Shown here: positions 9,237 through 18,142 of the stretch, piece after piece | Numbering within the stretch: the first letter of the stretch is position 1 | Layout: every line of letters starts with the position of its first letter | Origin: Ktedonobacteria bacterium brp13 | GTDB lineage: Bacteria > Chloroflexota > Ktedonobacteria > Ktedonobacterales > Ktedonobacteraceae | Assembly (NCBI GenBank): GCA_015099395.1 | Contig: AP024096.1 | Span: 3,658,001 to 3,722,000 of the forward strand | Length of the DNA stretch: 64,000 bases | Direction: 5' to 3' | The notes under the pieces: model-generated | Told to the model about the DNA's origin: nothing | The model's input: the letters and a program-made list of their open reading frames with translations, nothing else | The model's database searches: none | Translations under genes and position numbers: made by a program

Positions 9237-11495
9237 ATGCCACCGAACCCTATTTTAGAGGAAGAACAAAATACTTTTAATCCATCCTTCGTACAGCGTT
9301 CCTGGCAAGCTATCTATCAGCATTTATTGCACTCATACCCCTTCTGGTGTGTTCTTCTGCTGGGCGCACTCCTCCGCTTCTGGGGCCTGGGCGTTAAACC
9401 TCTGCACTTCGACGAAAGCCTGCATGCCTATTTTTCGATGGTATTGCTGCATAACAATATTGATAATTGGTCTACATGTGTAGCTACGGCTTCTGCAAAT
9501 TGCTATCGTTACGATCCCCTCACCCATGGGCCGTTCCAATTCCATATTATCGCTACTAGCTATAGAATTAGTCAGTGGTTGGGTGCACCCGATAAGGGTA
9601 TCAATACGACAACGGTGAGAATTCCGGCGGCAGTCCTGGGAACCTTACTCGTTGGGCTTCCCTATTTCGTGCGTGACTATATTGGCAAGGTTGGATCCTG
9701 GCTCGCTTGTCTCTTCCTGGCAATTTCGCCCAGTATGGTTTATTTCTCTCGCTTTGCACGCGAAGATATCTATATGGCCTTCTTCACATTGCTCATGGTC
9801 GTTGCGATAGCTCGCTATATCCGCGAGCGCAGAGGCAAGTGGCTACTGATTGGTGCTCTGGCTTTGACGCTCTCGTATGCCACAAATGAAGCTACGTTCT
9901 TAACCATCGCTGTCTTTGGCAGTTTCCTCGGCGCACTTTTAAGCTGGGAATTAGCAGTACGGTGGCGCTTCCTATCTGGCTCTGGAAAAGAGACACAATC
10001 TCGTAAACTGCAATTATTACCGCGCACGATGGCTCCTGCAACGGTACTGCTCTATTTTGTGGCACTGCTGATCATTGCGAAAGTATTCTTCGCGAAATTA
10101 CAAGCGTTAGCAGTATATATCACACAGCATAAAGCGACAGCCGATGCCGATGTTGCACAGCTAAAAGCGGTAACGCAGATGATTCTACCGTGGTTGGGTA
10201 TTGCGCTCGTTGTTTTCGTCACTGTACTGCTCATTCGGGAACAGAGGGGACATGTCATACTAGAGCGGCATGGATTGGCCTTACGCGTAGATCCGCAAAA
10301 GCAGCCGCTCCTTGATACCATTTTGACGCTGCCCTGGAAGCATTGGTTCTTTGCTCTTGTCTGTAGCGCATTCGTGTTTATATTGCTTTTTACTGTGCTC
10401 TTCACCTACGTTCCGAATGGTATTGGGGATGGCATCTGGCAAGGACTCTACTATTGGATACAACAGCAACAGGTAGCACGTGGCGGTCAACCCTGGTACT
10501 ACTATTTGCTGCTGATCCCTTTATACGAACAGATCGGTGTCGTCTTTGGGCTGGTTGGTATTGTACGCTGCCTGGCGCATCCCACGCGCTTCCGTCTCTT
10601 TCTGGTTTACTGGTTTCTAGGGAACCTCTTGATCTATTCCTGGGCGGCTGAGAAAATGCCGTGGTTAATGATTCATAGCATGATCCCACTACTGCTGCTA
10701 GCCGGTGTTGGGTTAGAACCAGCAATCATTACACTCATTCAAATGTTCAAAAGAAGTGTAAGCGTACCTGAAGTAGCACTCAACAGCACTGAAGAGAGTG
10801 AAGTCTTCTATAGACAGCAAAAGAGGAAAAGGCGTTTTGCTCACAACAGCGCTATTGGTACCATACTCATAGCAATTTTTCTTCTGGTGCTCACCCTGCA
10901 GAATATGATCCAGGTTAGCTATATTCATCAAGCGGATGCCAATCATGAGATGATGGTTTACGTCCAGACAACCCCTGCCATAAATACGATGATGTCCCAA
11001 ATAGGGCGTCTCGATCAAAGTCTCGATCAAGGAAAGCATCAATTATCCATCGGAGTTACTTCGGATGCGACATGGCCGCTAGCCTGGTACCTACGAGATT
11101 ATACCCATGTCTGCTTCAATTTTCCAACGGCTTGTCCCGCTCAAGCAAATAATGTACAGGTCATTTTCTCGGAGTCGGCAGACACACCAGAGATACAAAT
11201 GCGTTACGGAGCAGGCTATACATCCCAACTGTATCATCTTTTTGATCAATGGGATCAAGGTTACATGCCTCCACCATGCGTAGCATCGCAGCAGAAAAAA
11301 TGTGCGCCACAACAATACACGGGGGTTGGTCCCCTGCTGTGGCTAAGTTATGGTGATGCGCTACCTGCTCATGCCCAATTTAATCCACTTGACGCACTAC
11401 AACGCGTCTGGCGATGGTGGTGGCAACGAACACCTATTGGGCAGGCAGACGGTGGAGGTTTCACACCAATCACATTATTCATTCGTCAGAATTAG
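9237..11495 (+). CDS. Agl23-like polytopic membrane glycosyltransferase (TIGR03663 family)
   Basis: The protein is about 752 aa with about a dozen hydrophobic segments, and has the GT39/PMT-like fold of the flippase activity-associated Agl23 family. The extracytoplasmic acidic motif is in PLHFDESLHAYFSM, followed by YDPLTHGPFQFHI and FSRFAREDIYMAFF, all typical of the family. Such enzymes transfer a sugar from a lipid-linked donor outside the membrane. The C-terminal 150 residues are a soluble, outward-facing domain. ATG 9237 (MPPNPILEEE) has GGAG upstream and is preferred over ATG 9165, which adds a poorly fitting leader. The small gene at 11528 follows after 32 bp and is likely co-transcribed. 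Acceptor and donor are unknown. Confidence 0.85.
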   Translation: MPPNPILEEEQNTFNPSFVQRSWQAIYQHLLHSYPFWCVLLLGALLRFWGLGVKPLHFDESLHAYFSMVLLHNNIDNWSTCVATASANCYRYDPLTHGPFQFHIIATSYRISQWLGAPDKGINTTTVRIPAAVLGTLLVGLPYFVRDYIGKVGSWLACLFLAISPSMVYFSRFAREDIYMAFFTLLMVVAIARYIRERRGKWLLIGALALTLSYATNEATFLTIAVFGSFLGALLSWELAVRWRFLSGSGKETQSRKLQLLPRTMAPATVLLYFVALLIIAKVFFAKLQALAVYITQHKATADADVAQLKAVTQMILPWLGIALVVFVTVLLIREQRGHVILERHGLALRVDPQKQPLLDTILTLPWKHWFFALVCSAFVFILLFTVLFTYVPNGIGDGIWQGLYYWIQQQQVARGGQPWYYYLLLIPLYEQIGVVFGLVGIVRCLAHPTRFRLFLVYWFLGNLLIYSWAAEKMPWLMIHSMIPLLLLAGVGLEPAIITLIQMFKRSVSVPEVALNSTEESEVFYRQQKRKRRFAHNSAIGTILIAIFLLVLTLQNMIQVSYIHQADANHEMMVYVQTTPAINTMMSQIGRLDQSLDQGKHQLSIGVTSDATWPLAWYLRDYTHVCFNFPTACPAQANNVQVIFSESADTPEIQMRYGAGYTSQLYHLFDQWDQGYMPPPCVASQQKKCAPQQYTGVGPLLWLSYGDALPAHAQFNPLDALQRVWRWWWQRTPIGQADGGGFTPITLFIRQN

Positions 11496-11527
11496 CAGCT
11501 TTTTGAGAGGCAGAAGGAGACCGTACC

Positions 11528-11815
11528 ATGAGTACGCCAAAGGGTATGAAGTGTATGAACCACAAGCTTGCAAGCGGAGATAGAGTGCTCATTTATAGCA
11601 ATCCCCAGCAGGTCTTGTTCCAGATACGTCACCAGACTCCTACTGAAGAGAATATCCTCGATCCATCCTTTAAGGTGGCAGTAGCACTTACACCCGCAGA
11701 TGCCTTGCTTATTGCAAGCGAACTGCTTACAGCCGCTGTCCCGCACCTGACGAATACGCAACAGGAGGTGCAGCTTGCAGAGGAGCAAGCCACACCCAGC
11801 ACGAATGGGGAATAA
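11528..11815 (+). CDS. Small hypothetical protein downstream of the Agl23-like gene
   Basis: A 95-aa soluble acidic protein with no signal or membrane segment. It has a strong ribosome site (AGAAGGAGA about 8 nt before ATG) and starts 32 bp after the glycosyltransferase stop, so it is probably in the same operon. Residues 15-75 alternate beta-prone stretches (RVLIYS, QVLFQI, FKVAVAL) with a helix TPADALLIASELLTAA. I do not recognise the family. Confidence 0.7.
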   Translation: MSTPKGMKCMNHKLASGDRVLIYSNPQQVLFQIRHQTPTEENILDPSFKVAVALTPADALLIASELLTAAVPHLTNTQQEVQLAEEQATPSTNGE

Positions 11816-11855
11816 TAACGTGCCGCACACAGGTCGCACCTTCCACACTTCCGTA

Positions 11856-12300
11856 GGTTTTTTGGCATATCCTGGTGAGCCTCGAAGAGAGGGATATGCA
11901 GTTACAGGCAATAGTGAGCTTTATCTCGGCCTGAGATACTGCATGTCATACAGGAAATGCCGCTCAAGCCCTCCTCTTTGAGGGGGGAAAGCCGCATTAG
12001 CGGCAGGGGGGAGTAGAATGCTAGCAATGCCCTGTATTCCTCGATGAGAGACTATGAAGGCAAGATTGATAAATACGTTTAATGGGACATTATAGCGTGG
12101 TTCGAGAATCTACTCCCCCTGTCGCTGCGGCGACACCTCTCCTCAAATAGGGAGACAGAGGTATCAGCATCCTTACAGGCGCTAGTATACTTTATTGACA
12201 GGCGACGGGATGCATTCGCCATGGCATTCCATCTGTCTCCATCGGCCTGAGAAGTGGCTTCATTGCATATCCCACCAAAAACCTACCCCGGTGAGCTTTC
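11856..12300. mobile_element. Miniature-element copy, same family as the core of the 696-bp element
   Basis: This 0.45-kb gene-free stretch begins GGCATATCCTGGTGAGCCTC and ends GCATATCCCACC plus CCCCGGTGAGC, matching the core edges of the 6.3-7.0 kb element. Within it, TTGAGGGGGGAAAGCCGC near 11978 and its imperfect reverse near 12115-12150 (containing TTCGAGAATCTACTCC and GTCGCTGCGGCGAC) form an inverted pair about 110 bp apart. It lacks the outer 116-bp arms of the first element. No reading frame is supported. Confidence 0.65.
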
Positions 12301-12330
12301 CCTGGTCAGGATACTATATGCCTTACTCAT

Positions 12331-14001
12331 CTATCTGACTGGCAGTTGATACACTGTATAACCATCGATCGCAAAGCTCTGGTACCCTCCGCGCTGCTCG
12401 AAGACGTTTGCGCAATCGTTGCCATTTAACAGATACGCGGCATGGGGATCATGGCTGGTCACGTCGTAATACGGTTTATATCTGTTGTGCTGGTCGGCTC
12501 GAAACGAACAGTCGCCCGTGACGACACCACAGGTGACGCGCTCAGCGCTCTGAAAGGCCAAACGATAACATGTCCAGTAATCGGTATAGACATGGGTAAT
12601 GCCGTGTTGGGATAAAGACGAGATAAGCTCTTCTTCCTGGGCATAGGCCGTTCGAGCTTGCGGTACCTCGGTCAGCGTTTCATAGGTACCATAGCTCAGG
12701 CACAGTATCATGATAACCATCAATGTCATTACCAGGAAAGAGCGAAGACTTTTTATCCCGCCGGCGACAAAGACTTTTTGCATGCACCGCCACAAAGGCC
12801 AGAGCAGAATAGGAGTTGCGATCCAGATGCATACAAGGTAACGTGCATAAACCGAGGCTCCATCCAGTGGAGCATGACTACGCAGGAATGCGCACAACGT
12901 CAAAGCCGCTTGTAAAACTATAGCGAAAGCAACACACGCTCGAATAAACTCTCCAGAGATTTTTTCATCATTGGAATGTGTATGCCAGGCAAAAAAAAGA
13001 TTCCGTACTTGTATCACTTGTAGCACAATTGCATACAGCAACAAAAAAAGATAGCAGCAGGACCAACTTACCTTGATGGTAATACAAGCGGCATTCATCG
13101 GCTGTACAGGTTCAAAACCCAACATCTTTATGCTGGACAGGTCATCTGTATGACATAGTGGATTACCAGTAATGGCAGGTAGACTATAAATTACGGTTCT
13201 ACTGATCTGTTGGACAGCAGTATGCACCGACCAGGCAGGTGCTCCTTGCATACCGATGAGCGCAGACCAGGGATTCTGACCAGGTGCAGCATTGACAGTG
13301 GCGAGAATAAGAGGCATTGCTCCAACAATCAGTCCCAGCAGAATGAAGAGCAAGGCTCCTTTCTTCAAATCCTGCCAACAAAAGACCAGCAGGACCAGCG
13401 CGGAACAGATAATTGCTGGCAAAATCAGTAAATCGCTCCATATTCCAACACCAACAACTATCCCCCAACTAACATATCCCACGCCTCTCCATACAGGACG
13501 AGATCCCGGTCTAGCCGCAGAGAGCGAGAGCAACAACGTAAGCAGAAACGAGAGGGTCCCACATACCAGGATCTCGGCATAACCTCCAAGCGGACTTAAC
13601 TGGCGCGAAAGTATCACATTCGAGCCCAGGCTGAAAAGAAATAGCATATACAACGCAAAACGCTTTGTATAGAGAAGAGCAGTTAATACATAGAGGCATA
13701 CCAGAAATAAAAGAAATAACACAATTAAAGCCAGACGCAGCGCGAAAGGAGAAGGCCCAAAGACAAAAAAGAGACCAGCCCCGAGATACGCTTCTAACGC
13801 TCCCATATAATTTTGTCCATAGAAAAAAATAGGATGTTGTCCCGCTTGAATATGGAGCGCCATAATGCCCATAACCCCCTCATCAGCATTGAGCAGAGGC
13901 CAATTGTTATAGGCGAGAAAGACACGGAGTAGAGTAGCACAGGCAATGAGCAAGCCGGCACACACCCCATACCTCTGTTTCCAAAGTTTTTCCTTCAACA
14001 A
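12331..14001 (-). CDS. Polytopic membrane glycosyltransferase-like protein (GT-C/GT39 type)
   Basis: The 556-aa product has about ten membrane helices and a C-terminal outward domain of about 110 residues. The first loop has NADEGVMGIMALHIQAGQ, resembling the acidic catalytic loop of GT39/ArnT-like enzymes, then FFYGQNYMGALEAYLGA. This suggests transfer of a lipid-linked sugar at the outer face, but no substrate can be assigned. No ATG is available near the start; the frame opens with two TTG codons at 14001 and 13998 before KEKLWKQRYG. A TTG start is therefore inferred, and expression may be low. It is convergent with the small gene at 11528, with the repeat element between them. Confidence 0.75.
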   Translation of the reverse strand: MLKEKLWKQRYGVCAGLLIACATLLRVFLAYNNWPLLNADEGVMGIMALHIQAGQHPIFFYGQNYMGALEAYLGAGLFFVFGPSPFALRLALIVLFLLFLVCLYVLTALLYTKRFALYMLFLFSLGSNVILSRQLSPLGGYAEILVCGTLSFLLTLLLSLSAARPGSRPVWRGVGYVSWGIVVGVGIWSDLLILPAIICSALVLLVFCWQDLKKGALLFILLGLIVGAMPLILATVNAAPGQNPWSALIGMQGAPAWSVHTAVQQISRTVIYSLPAITGNPLCHTDDLSSIKMLGFEPVQPMNAACITIKVSWSCCYLFLLLYAIVLQVIQVRNLFFAWHTHSNDEKISGEFIRACVAFAIVLQAALTLCAFLRSHAPLDGASVYARYLVCIWIATPILLWPLWRCMQKVFVAGGIKSLRSFLVMTLMVIMILCLSYGTYETLTEVPQARTAYAQEEELISSLSQHGITHVYTDYWTCYRLAFQSAERVTCGVVTGDCSFRADQHNRYKPYYDVTSHDPHAAYLLNGNDCANVFEQRGGYQSFAIDGYTVYQLPVR

Positions 14002-14412
14002 TTTACAGCGTCTTTCTATCTCTAATACATGATATGATGGCGAATTTCAATACTGTATGATCCTGACTAGCTTTTTCAGATTCAAACATTGATAAATAAC
14101 AGATAACTTCAATGGTATATTCTCCTTTAACTTTTCAAGCTCGTTTTATAATTGATTCGCTGAATATACTTTAGCTTATTATATCCTTTAAAATCAAGCC
14201 ATACTTTTTTGCCCAACATTCAAAAGACTGAACATGAAAGGAAAAGCCAGAGCATCAGGTATTTGACACATGCACTCTGTTTGCTATTTAAACACGTAAA
14301 TATGATATAGTATCAATTGATGATGGGCTTCAATCGGCACTCAATGCTTGACTAAAGTGGTAGTAGCTTTGTAATCTCGATGAAGAGATACCTTACCAAA
14401 GGGGTATGGCAC
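14002..14412. other. Divergent intergenic region
   Basis: About 400 bp between the GT-C-like gene and glutamate dehydrogenase, strongly AT-rich, no gene. It should hold the promoters of both genes; one candidate is listed separately. Confidence 0.5.
14263..14290 (+). promoter_or_regulatory. Candidate sigma-70-type promoter for the dehydrogenase gene
   Basis: A perfect TTGACA (14263-14268) is followed after 16 bp by TATTTA (14285-14290). This gives a leader of roughly 110 nt to ATG 14413. The -10 match is modest, so this is tentative. Confidence 0.3.
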
Positions 14413-15663
14413 ATGGTTGTTGATAGTATGAATCCTTATGCGACTGCGTTAGCACAGTTTGATGCTTCTGCAGATCTTCTGAACCTTCCCCAGGCAACAC
14501 GCGCTATGCTGCGTATGCCCAAGCGTGAACTCACCGTCAATTTCCCGGTCAAGATGGACAACGGGACCATAAAAATATTTACCGGGTATCGCGTCCAACA
14601 TGATATTACGCGCGGACCAGCCAAAGGTGGCATCCGTTTTAGTCCGGAGGTTTCGCTCGATGAGGTCAGGGCTCTGGCGATGTGGATGACCTGGAAGTGT
14701 AGTGTCGTTGGGATTCCCTTTGGGGGAGCCAAAGGTGGAGTCACGTGTAATCCCAAAGAACTTTCTAGCGGCGAGTTGGAACGGATTGCGCGCCGCTATA
14801 TCACGGAGATGGCGATTGTGATCGGCCCGATGAGCGATATTCCTGCGCCGGACATGAATACAGACGGCAGAATAATGGCCTGGATGATGGATACCTATTC
14901 AATGCAAGTAGGCTATACTGTTCCAGCCGTTATTACGGGTAAGCCGATCGCCATAGGCGGCAGTGAAGGTCGCCTTGAGGCGACGGGGCGCGGGGTGATG
15001 GTCGTGACGAGGGAGGCTCTGAAGTGGTGTGGGATGTCCCTTAATTGCTCGGTTGTAGTGCAAGGCTTTGGCAATGTCGGGAGTGTCACGGCACGTTTAT
15101 TGCAGGAGCAAGGGTGCAAGATCGTTGGCTTGAGTGATATTCGCGGGGGCGTGTTCTGTCCAGATGGGATTGATGTTCAGGAGGCGCTGGCATATGTGCA
15201 GGAACATGGTTATCTGGAAGGGTTACCCGGGACAGAGCCGGTGAGCAATACGGCATTGCTAGAGTTGCCCTGTGATGTGCTGATTCCAGCGGCGTTAGAG
15301 AATCAGATCACAGACCGCAATGCTGCCGCGATCAAGGCAAAGCTCGTCGTGGAAGCGGCGAATGGTCCTACAACGCCAGAGGCAGATCGAATTTTGCAGG
15401 AGCGAGGGGTCACGGTCGTACCTGATATTGTGGCAAATGCAGGCGGCGTGACGGTGAGTTATTTTGAGTGGGTACAGGACCTGCAACGTTTCTTCTGGGG
15501 GGCCCAGGAGATCAACGAGCGTTTAGAGCTCATTATGGTGCGGTCGTTTCATGCGATTATGCAGGAGGCTGAGCGTCGGCAGACAACCCTACGCATGGGC
15601 GCATATATGGTAGCCGTTGCCCGCTCTGCAGAAGCCATCGAGACGCGCGGCATATATCCGTAG
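14413..15663 (+). CDS. gdhA: Glu/Leu/Phe/Val dehydrogenase family (glutamate dehydrogenase)
   Basis: The product is about 416 aa, the normal size of the hexameric short form. GPAKGGIRF near residue 68 and PFGGAKGGV near 102 carry the two substrate/catalytic lysines; PAPDMNTDGRIMAWMMDTY follows as usual. The Rossmann motif is GFGNVGSVTA near 218, and the acidic residue after strand 2 (GLSDIRGG) suggests NAD preference, though this is weak evidence. It interconverts glutamate and 2-oxoglutarate plus ammonia. ATG 14413 (MVVDSMNPYA) has AAGGGG about 9 nt upstream and matches usual family starts; ATG 14380 would add 11 residues. Confidence 0.92.
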   Translation: MVVDSMNPYATALAQFDASADLLNLPQATRAMLRMPKRELTVNFPVKMDNGTIKIFTGYRVQHDITRGPAKGGIRFSPEVSLDEVRALAMWMTWKCSVVGIPFGGAKGGVTCNPKELSSGELERIARRYITEMAIVIGPMSDIPAPDMNTDGRIMAWMMDTYSMQVGYTVPAVITGKPIAIGGSEGRLEATGRGVMVVTREALKWCGMSLNCSVVVQGFGNVGSVTARLLQEQGCKIVGLSDIRGGVFCPDGIDVQEALAYVQEHGYLEGLPGTEPVSNTALLELPCDVLIPAALENQITDRNAAAIKAKLVVEAANGPTTPEADRILQERGVTVVPDIVANAGGVTVSYFEWVQDLQRFFWGAQEINERLELIMVRSFHAIMQEAERRQTTLRMGAYMVAVARSAEAIETRGIYP

Positions 15664-16325
15664 CGCCAACCGGAGGGGGTCTGGTCCTCTGCTCCTTGTA
15701 AATTTTGGAATTATTCTGTGAGCAGTAAATTTGACAATTAGGTGAGCGGTAAAATGAGCAAACAGCTAAATAGATCATCAACAGGGATACGTTGCAAACA
15801 TTTTATATACTCTTGCTCGTTTTACCTGCCTATTTAATTTTCCTCAAAAACCGTCTTGACAGGCTTCTCAAGCCAATTCTTGGCAAGTCGAAGCCAGGTT
15901 ATCTGATTGAAAAACTCCATAAATTAGTTTAAATGACAAGACATCCTCTGCTTCCCAGAAAACAAAGAGAGCAGCACCCCTCGAACATACCGCAGGACCT
16001 CCGCAGCCAGGGAGCGAGCTGTATCTACAGCAGATGTTACGCCAACGAGGAGCACCGGCCCAACATGACTAACTCGATGCGCTGCTGCGATTGTCCCTCC
16101 ATCTCTCTTGTCTGGTGTCCGAGTTCCTGCTACTCTCCGAGAGAAAGTGGGCTGGGCGCCAGTAGCCTTTCCTCAATAGAAAGATGAAATGTCCGGGTGA
16201 GTCCTTCCGCTGCTCCTCATCTTCTCTCTTCAGGCCTTTTAGCACGCCGTGCGGCTCTGCATACCTTACGCGTTTTAACAATTCTAGCAGATTTTGAGTA
16301 CATCGATAGTGAAAAGGAGAGAAAG
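15664..16325. other. Intergenic region without a supported gene
   Basis: About 660 bp. Reading frames in 15930-16190 exist but change frame and lack ribosome sites; one stretch reads like eroded coding sequence (SELYLQQMLRQRGAPAQH) but ends at once. I make no call. Confidence 0.4.
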
Positions 16326-17099
16326 ATGCCTTCGAGAAAATCTTCTTTTGAAGGGCAACCACATAGAGATAGCCCAACAGATGGGCAGCATGGAAATGAT
16401 AATCAGAGTGCAGCGAACCAGGAAATATTCAGCCGACAGCTCATGCGCGAGAGGAGGCAAAGCTCCTCCAGTGAAGACCTACTGTCCGCTGCATTCATGG
16501 AGCAGCCAATGGAGCCAAGTGCACCTCAACACCCCTACGATGCATATAACCAGCACACGGACGCTGACAATGGGCATCTGGCTGCATCTGAGCACGGAGG
16601 GATACGGGAAACAGAGTTTTCGAGTGCGCCTCAAAATCCCCATGATACACATGAGCGGAGAATGGGAATTGACCAATTTTACGGGGATCGGGCCGCACCT
16701 GGGACACGGTATGAAGAACAGCTTCCACCTTACACGGTAGACTATAGGCCACGGGGAGCAGAACTGCCTCCGCCTTACGAACAGAGAGCATCGGCGGCAC
16801 CTGAGCACGGCGGGACATCGGCGGCACCTGAGCACGGCGAGACATCGAGGGCACCTGAGCACGGCGAGACATCGAGGGCAGAGACAGGACAATCACTATC
16901 ACGAAGGTACAATTTCATCAGAAGGCTATACAACAGGGTTATATCACGCGCAGACGGAAGGTTTTCCCAACCACGGCCAAGAGTGGGGTATAGAATAGAA
17001 GGATCGCTGCAACCACCCACCAGGCCAGAAATGCCAGGCCAGGAAACCGGCATCGTCAGTCGAGAATCCCCTCGTTCCTCAGGGGAGAAAGAGCGATGA
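16326..17099 (+). CDS. Disordered hydrophilic protein with PPxY-like motifs and an APEHG repeat
   Basis: From ATG 16326, with AAGGAG about 8 nt upstream, the product is 257 aa and almost free of hydrophobic stretches: rich in Ser, Gln, Glu, Arg, Pro and His. It has QLPPYTVDY and ELPPPYEQ, two PPxY-type motifs, and a run of near-identical APEHGxTS units around residues 158-178 (bases 16797-16875). The last 60 residues are basic. The frame extends upstream to 16197, but the ribosome site favours 16326. I do not recognise a family. A structural or host-interaction role would be a guess. It stands alone. Confidence 0.55.
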   Translation: MPSRKSSFEGQPHRDSPTDGQHGNDNQSAANQEIFSRQLMRERRQSSSSEDLLSAAFMEQPMEPSAPQHPYDAYNQHTDADNGHLAASEHGGIRETEFSSAPQNPHDTHERRMGIDQFYGDRAAPGTRYEEQLPPYTVDYRPRGAELPPPYEQRASAAPEHGGTSAAPEHGETSRAPEHGETSRAETGQSLSRRYNFIRRLYNRVISRADGRFSQPRPRVGYRIEGSLQPPTRPEMPGQETGIVSRESPRSSGEKER

Positions 17100-18142
17100 G
17101 CATAGGGGTCTGGTGATTGGCGGGTAGAACCACAACCGGCAGTGAATACCCAAAAGACACAAACAAGCGCCGTGCCGAAACGCATCAACCGCAGAAAAAG
17201 CTCAGACAGAGAGGCCAACGCGGACGGGCCAGCAGCGAAGCTCAATATCGTTCGGTGAAGGGAATTTCGCGTAAGGGTCGCTTCTCGTTCTCCAAATGGG
17301 GGTCTGGCAAGGAAAACTTCCTGGAAGCCCGTATCACCTCCAATACAGCTTTTATTAGAAAGAAACAAAAGAGTCTCCCGCTACTTTGGTGATAAGGTCT
17401 GCAATAACAAAATCGGGAAAAGATCTGTACGGCTCCTGGAGTAGATTGCAAACTGGAATTTCCAATACAGACCTGTTCTTGCTAACACGGCATTGTTCGG
17501 GATGACCGACAAGTGGCGTTGGCTTGACAGACAACGCTCAAAGCCATAAATTTATATGTATGAAGAACAAGAAGAATACAAGAAAAGGCTTCCCTTGAAG
17601 GTTGGCGTCTCTATATCCCATTTCTCTTGCGCAATATATCACAAGGCCCGGGTAGAGAGAAACATGATGTAAACTACGCTCAGGCCGTCTCAGCCTGGAT
17701 CAAAGCTGGTCGTGGTCACGAATTGTTCCATTGCCATAGCGTCGAAGAGATGTACGCCCTTACCCGAGGTGGCAGAAACACCAACTCATAGATATCCCCT
17801 TCTGTAACACTTCAGTCCCCAGCTAAACCCGGATACGCCCAGGATCACGTGCCCCAATAGCACAGAATTGACGTATTCACACATCCTCCCCACTCATTTA
17901 TCCTTTTTATCTATTGATTACATTATCCACCTTCTGATACTATAGTAAGTAAAATCTGAGATATATGGCATAAAGAAGATAAACTCCGTAAATATAAGCA
18001 GCGCACTAAGACTAATATGTATGCGTCTACGGCTATTCAATAGTACATTTATGGCTCATAGTATCTCAATCACTCTTTTTTGCTAAATAATTCTTGTGGC
18101 ATTGTTTTTCAATCTTACCTCTCTCTATAAAGGGGACGCAGA
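17100..18142. other. Long intergenic region with a possible coding relic
   Basis: About 1 kb. A frame at roughly 17560-17791 is open and coding-like at its end (NYAQAVSAWIKAGRGHELFH, then HSVEEMYALTRGGR), stop at 17789-17791, but has no start or ribosome site. I read it as a relic of an unidentified gene. A small frame at 17117-17392 has no support. The rest is AT-rich leader for the next gene. Confidence 0.35.

Noticed and set aside
17117..17392. A 91-codon frame after the disordered protein
   Set aside because: There is no ribosome site; Lys/Arg-rich content without motif is likely chance.
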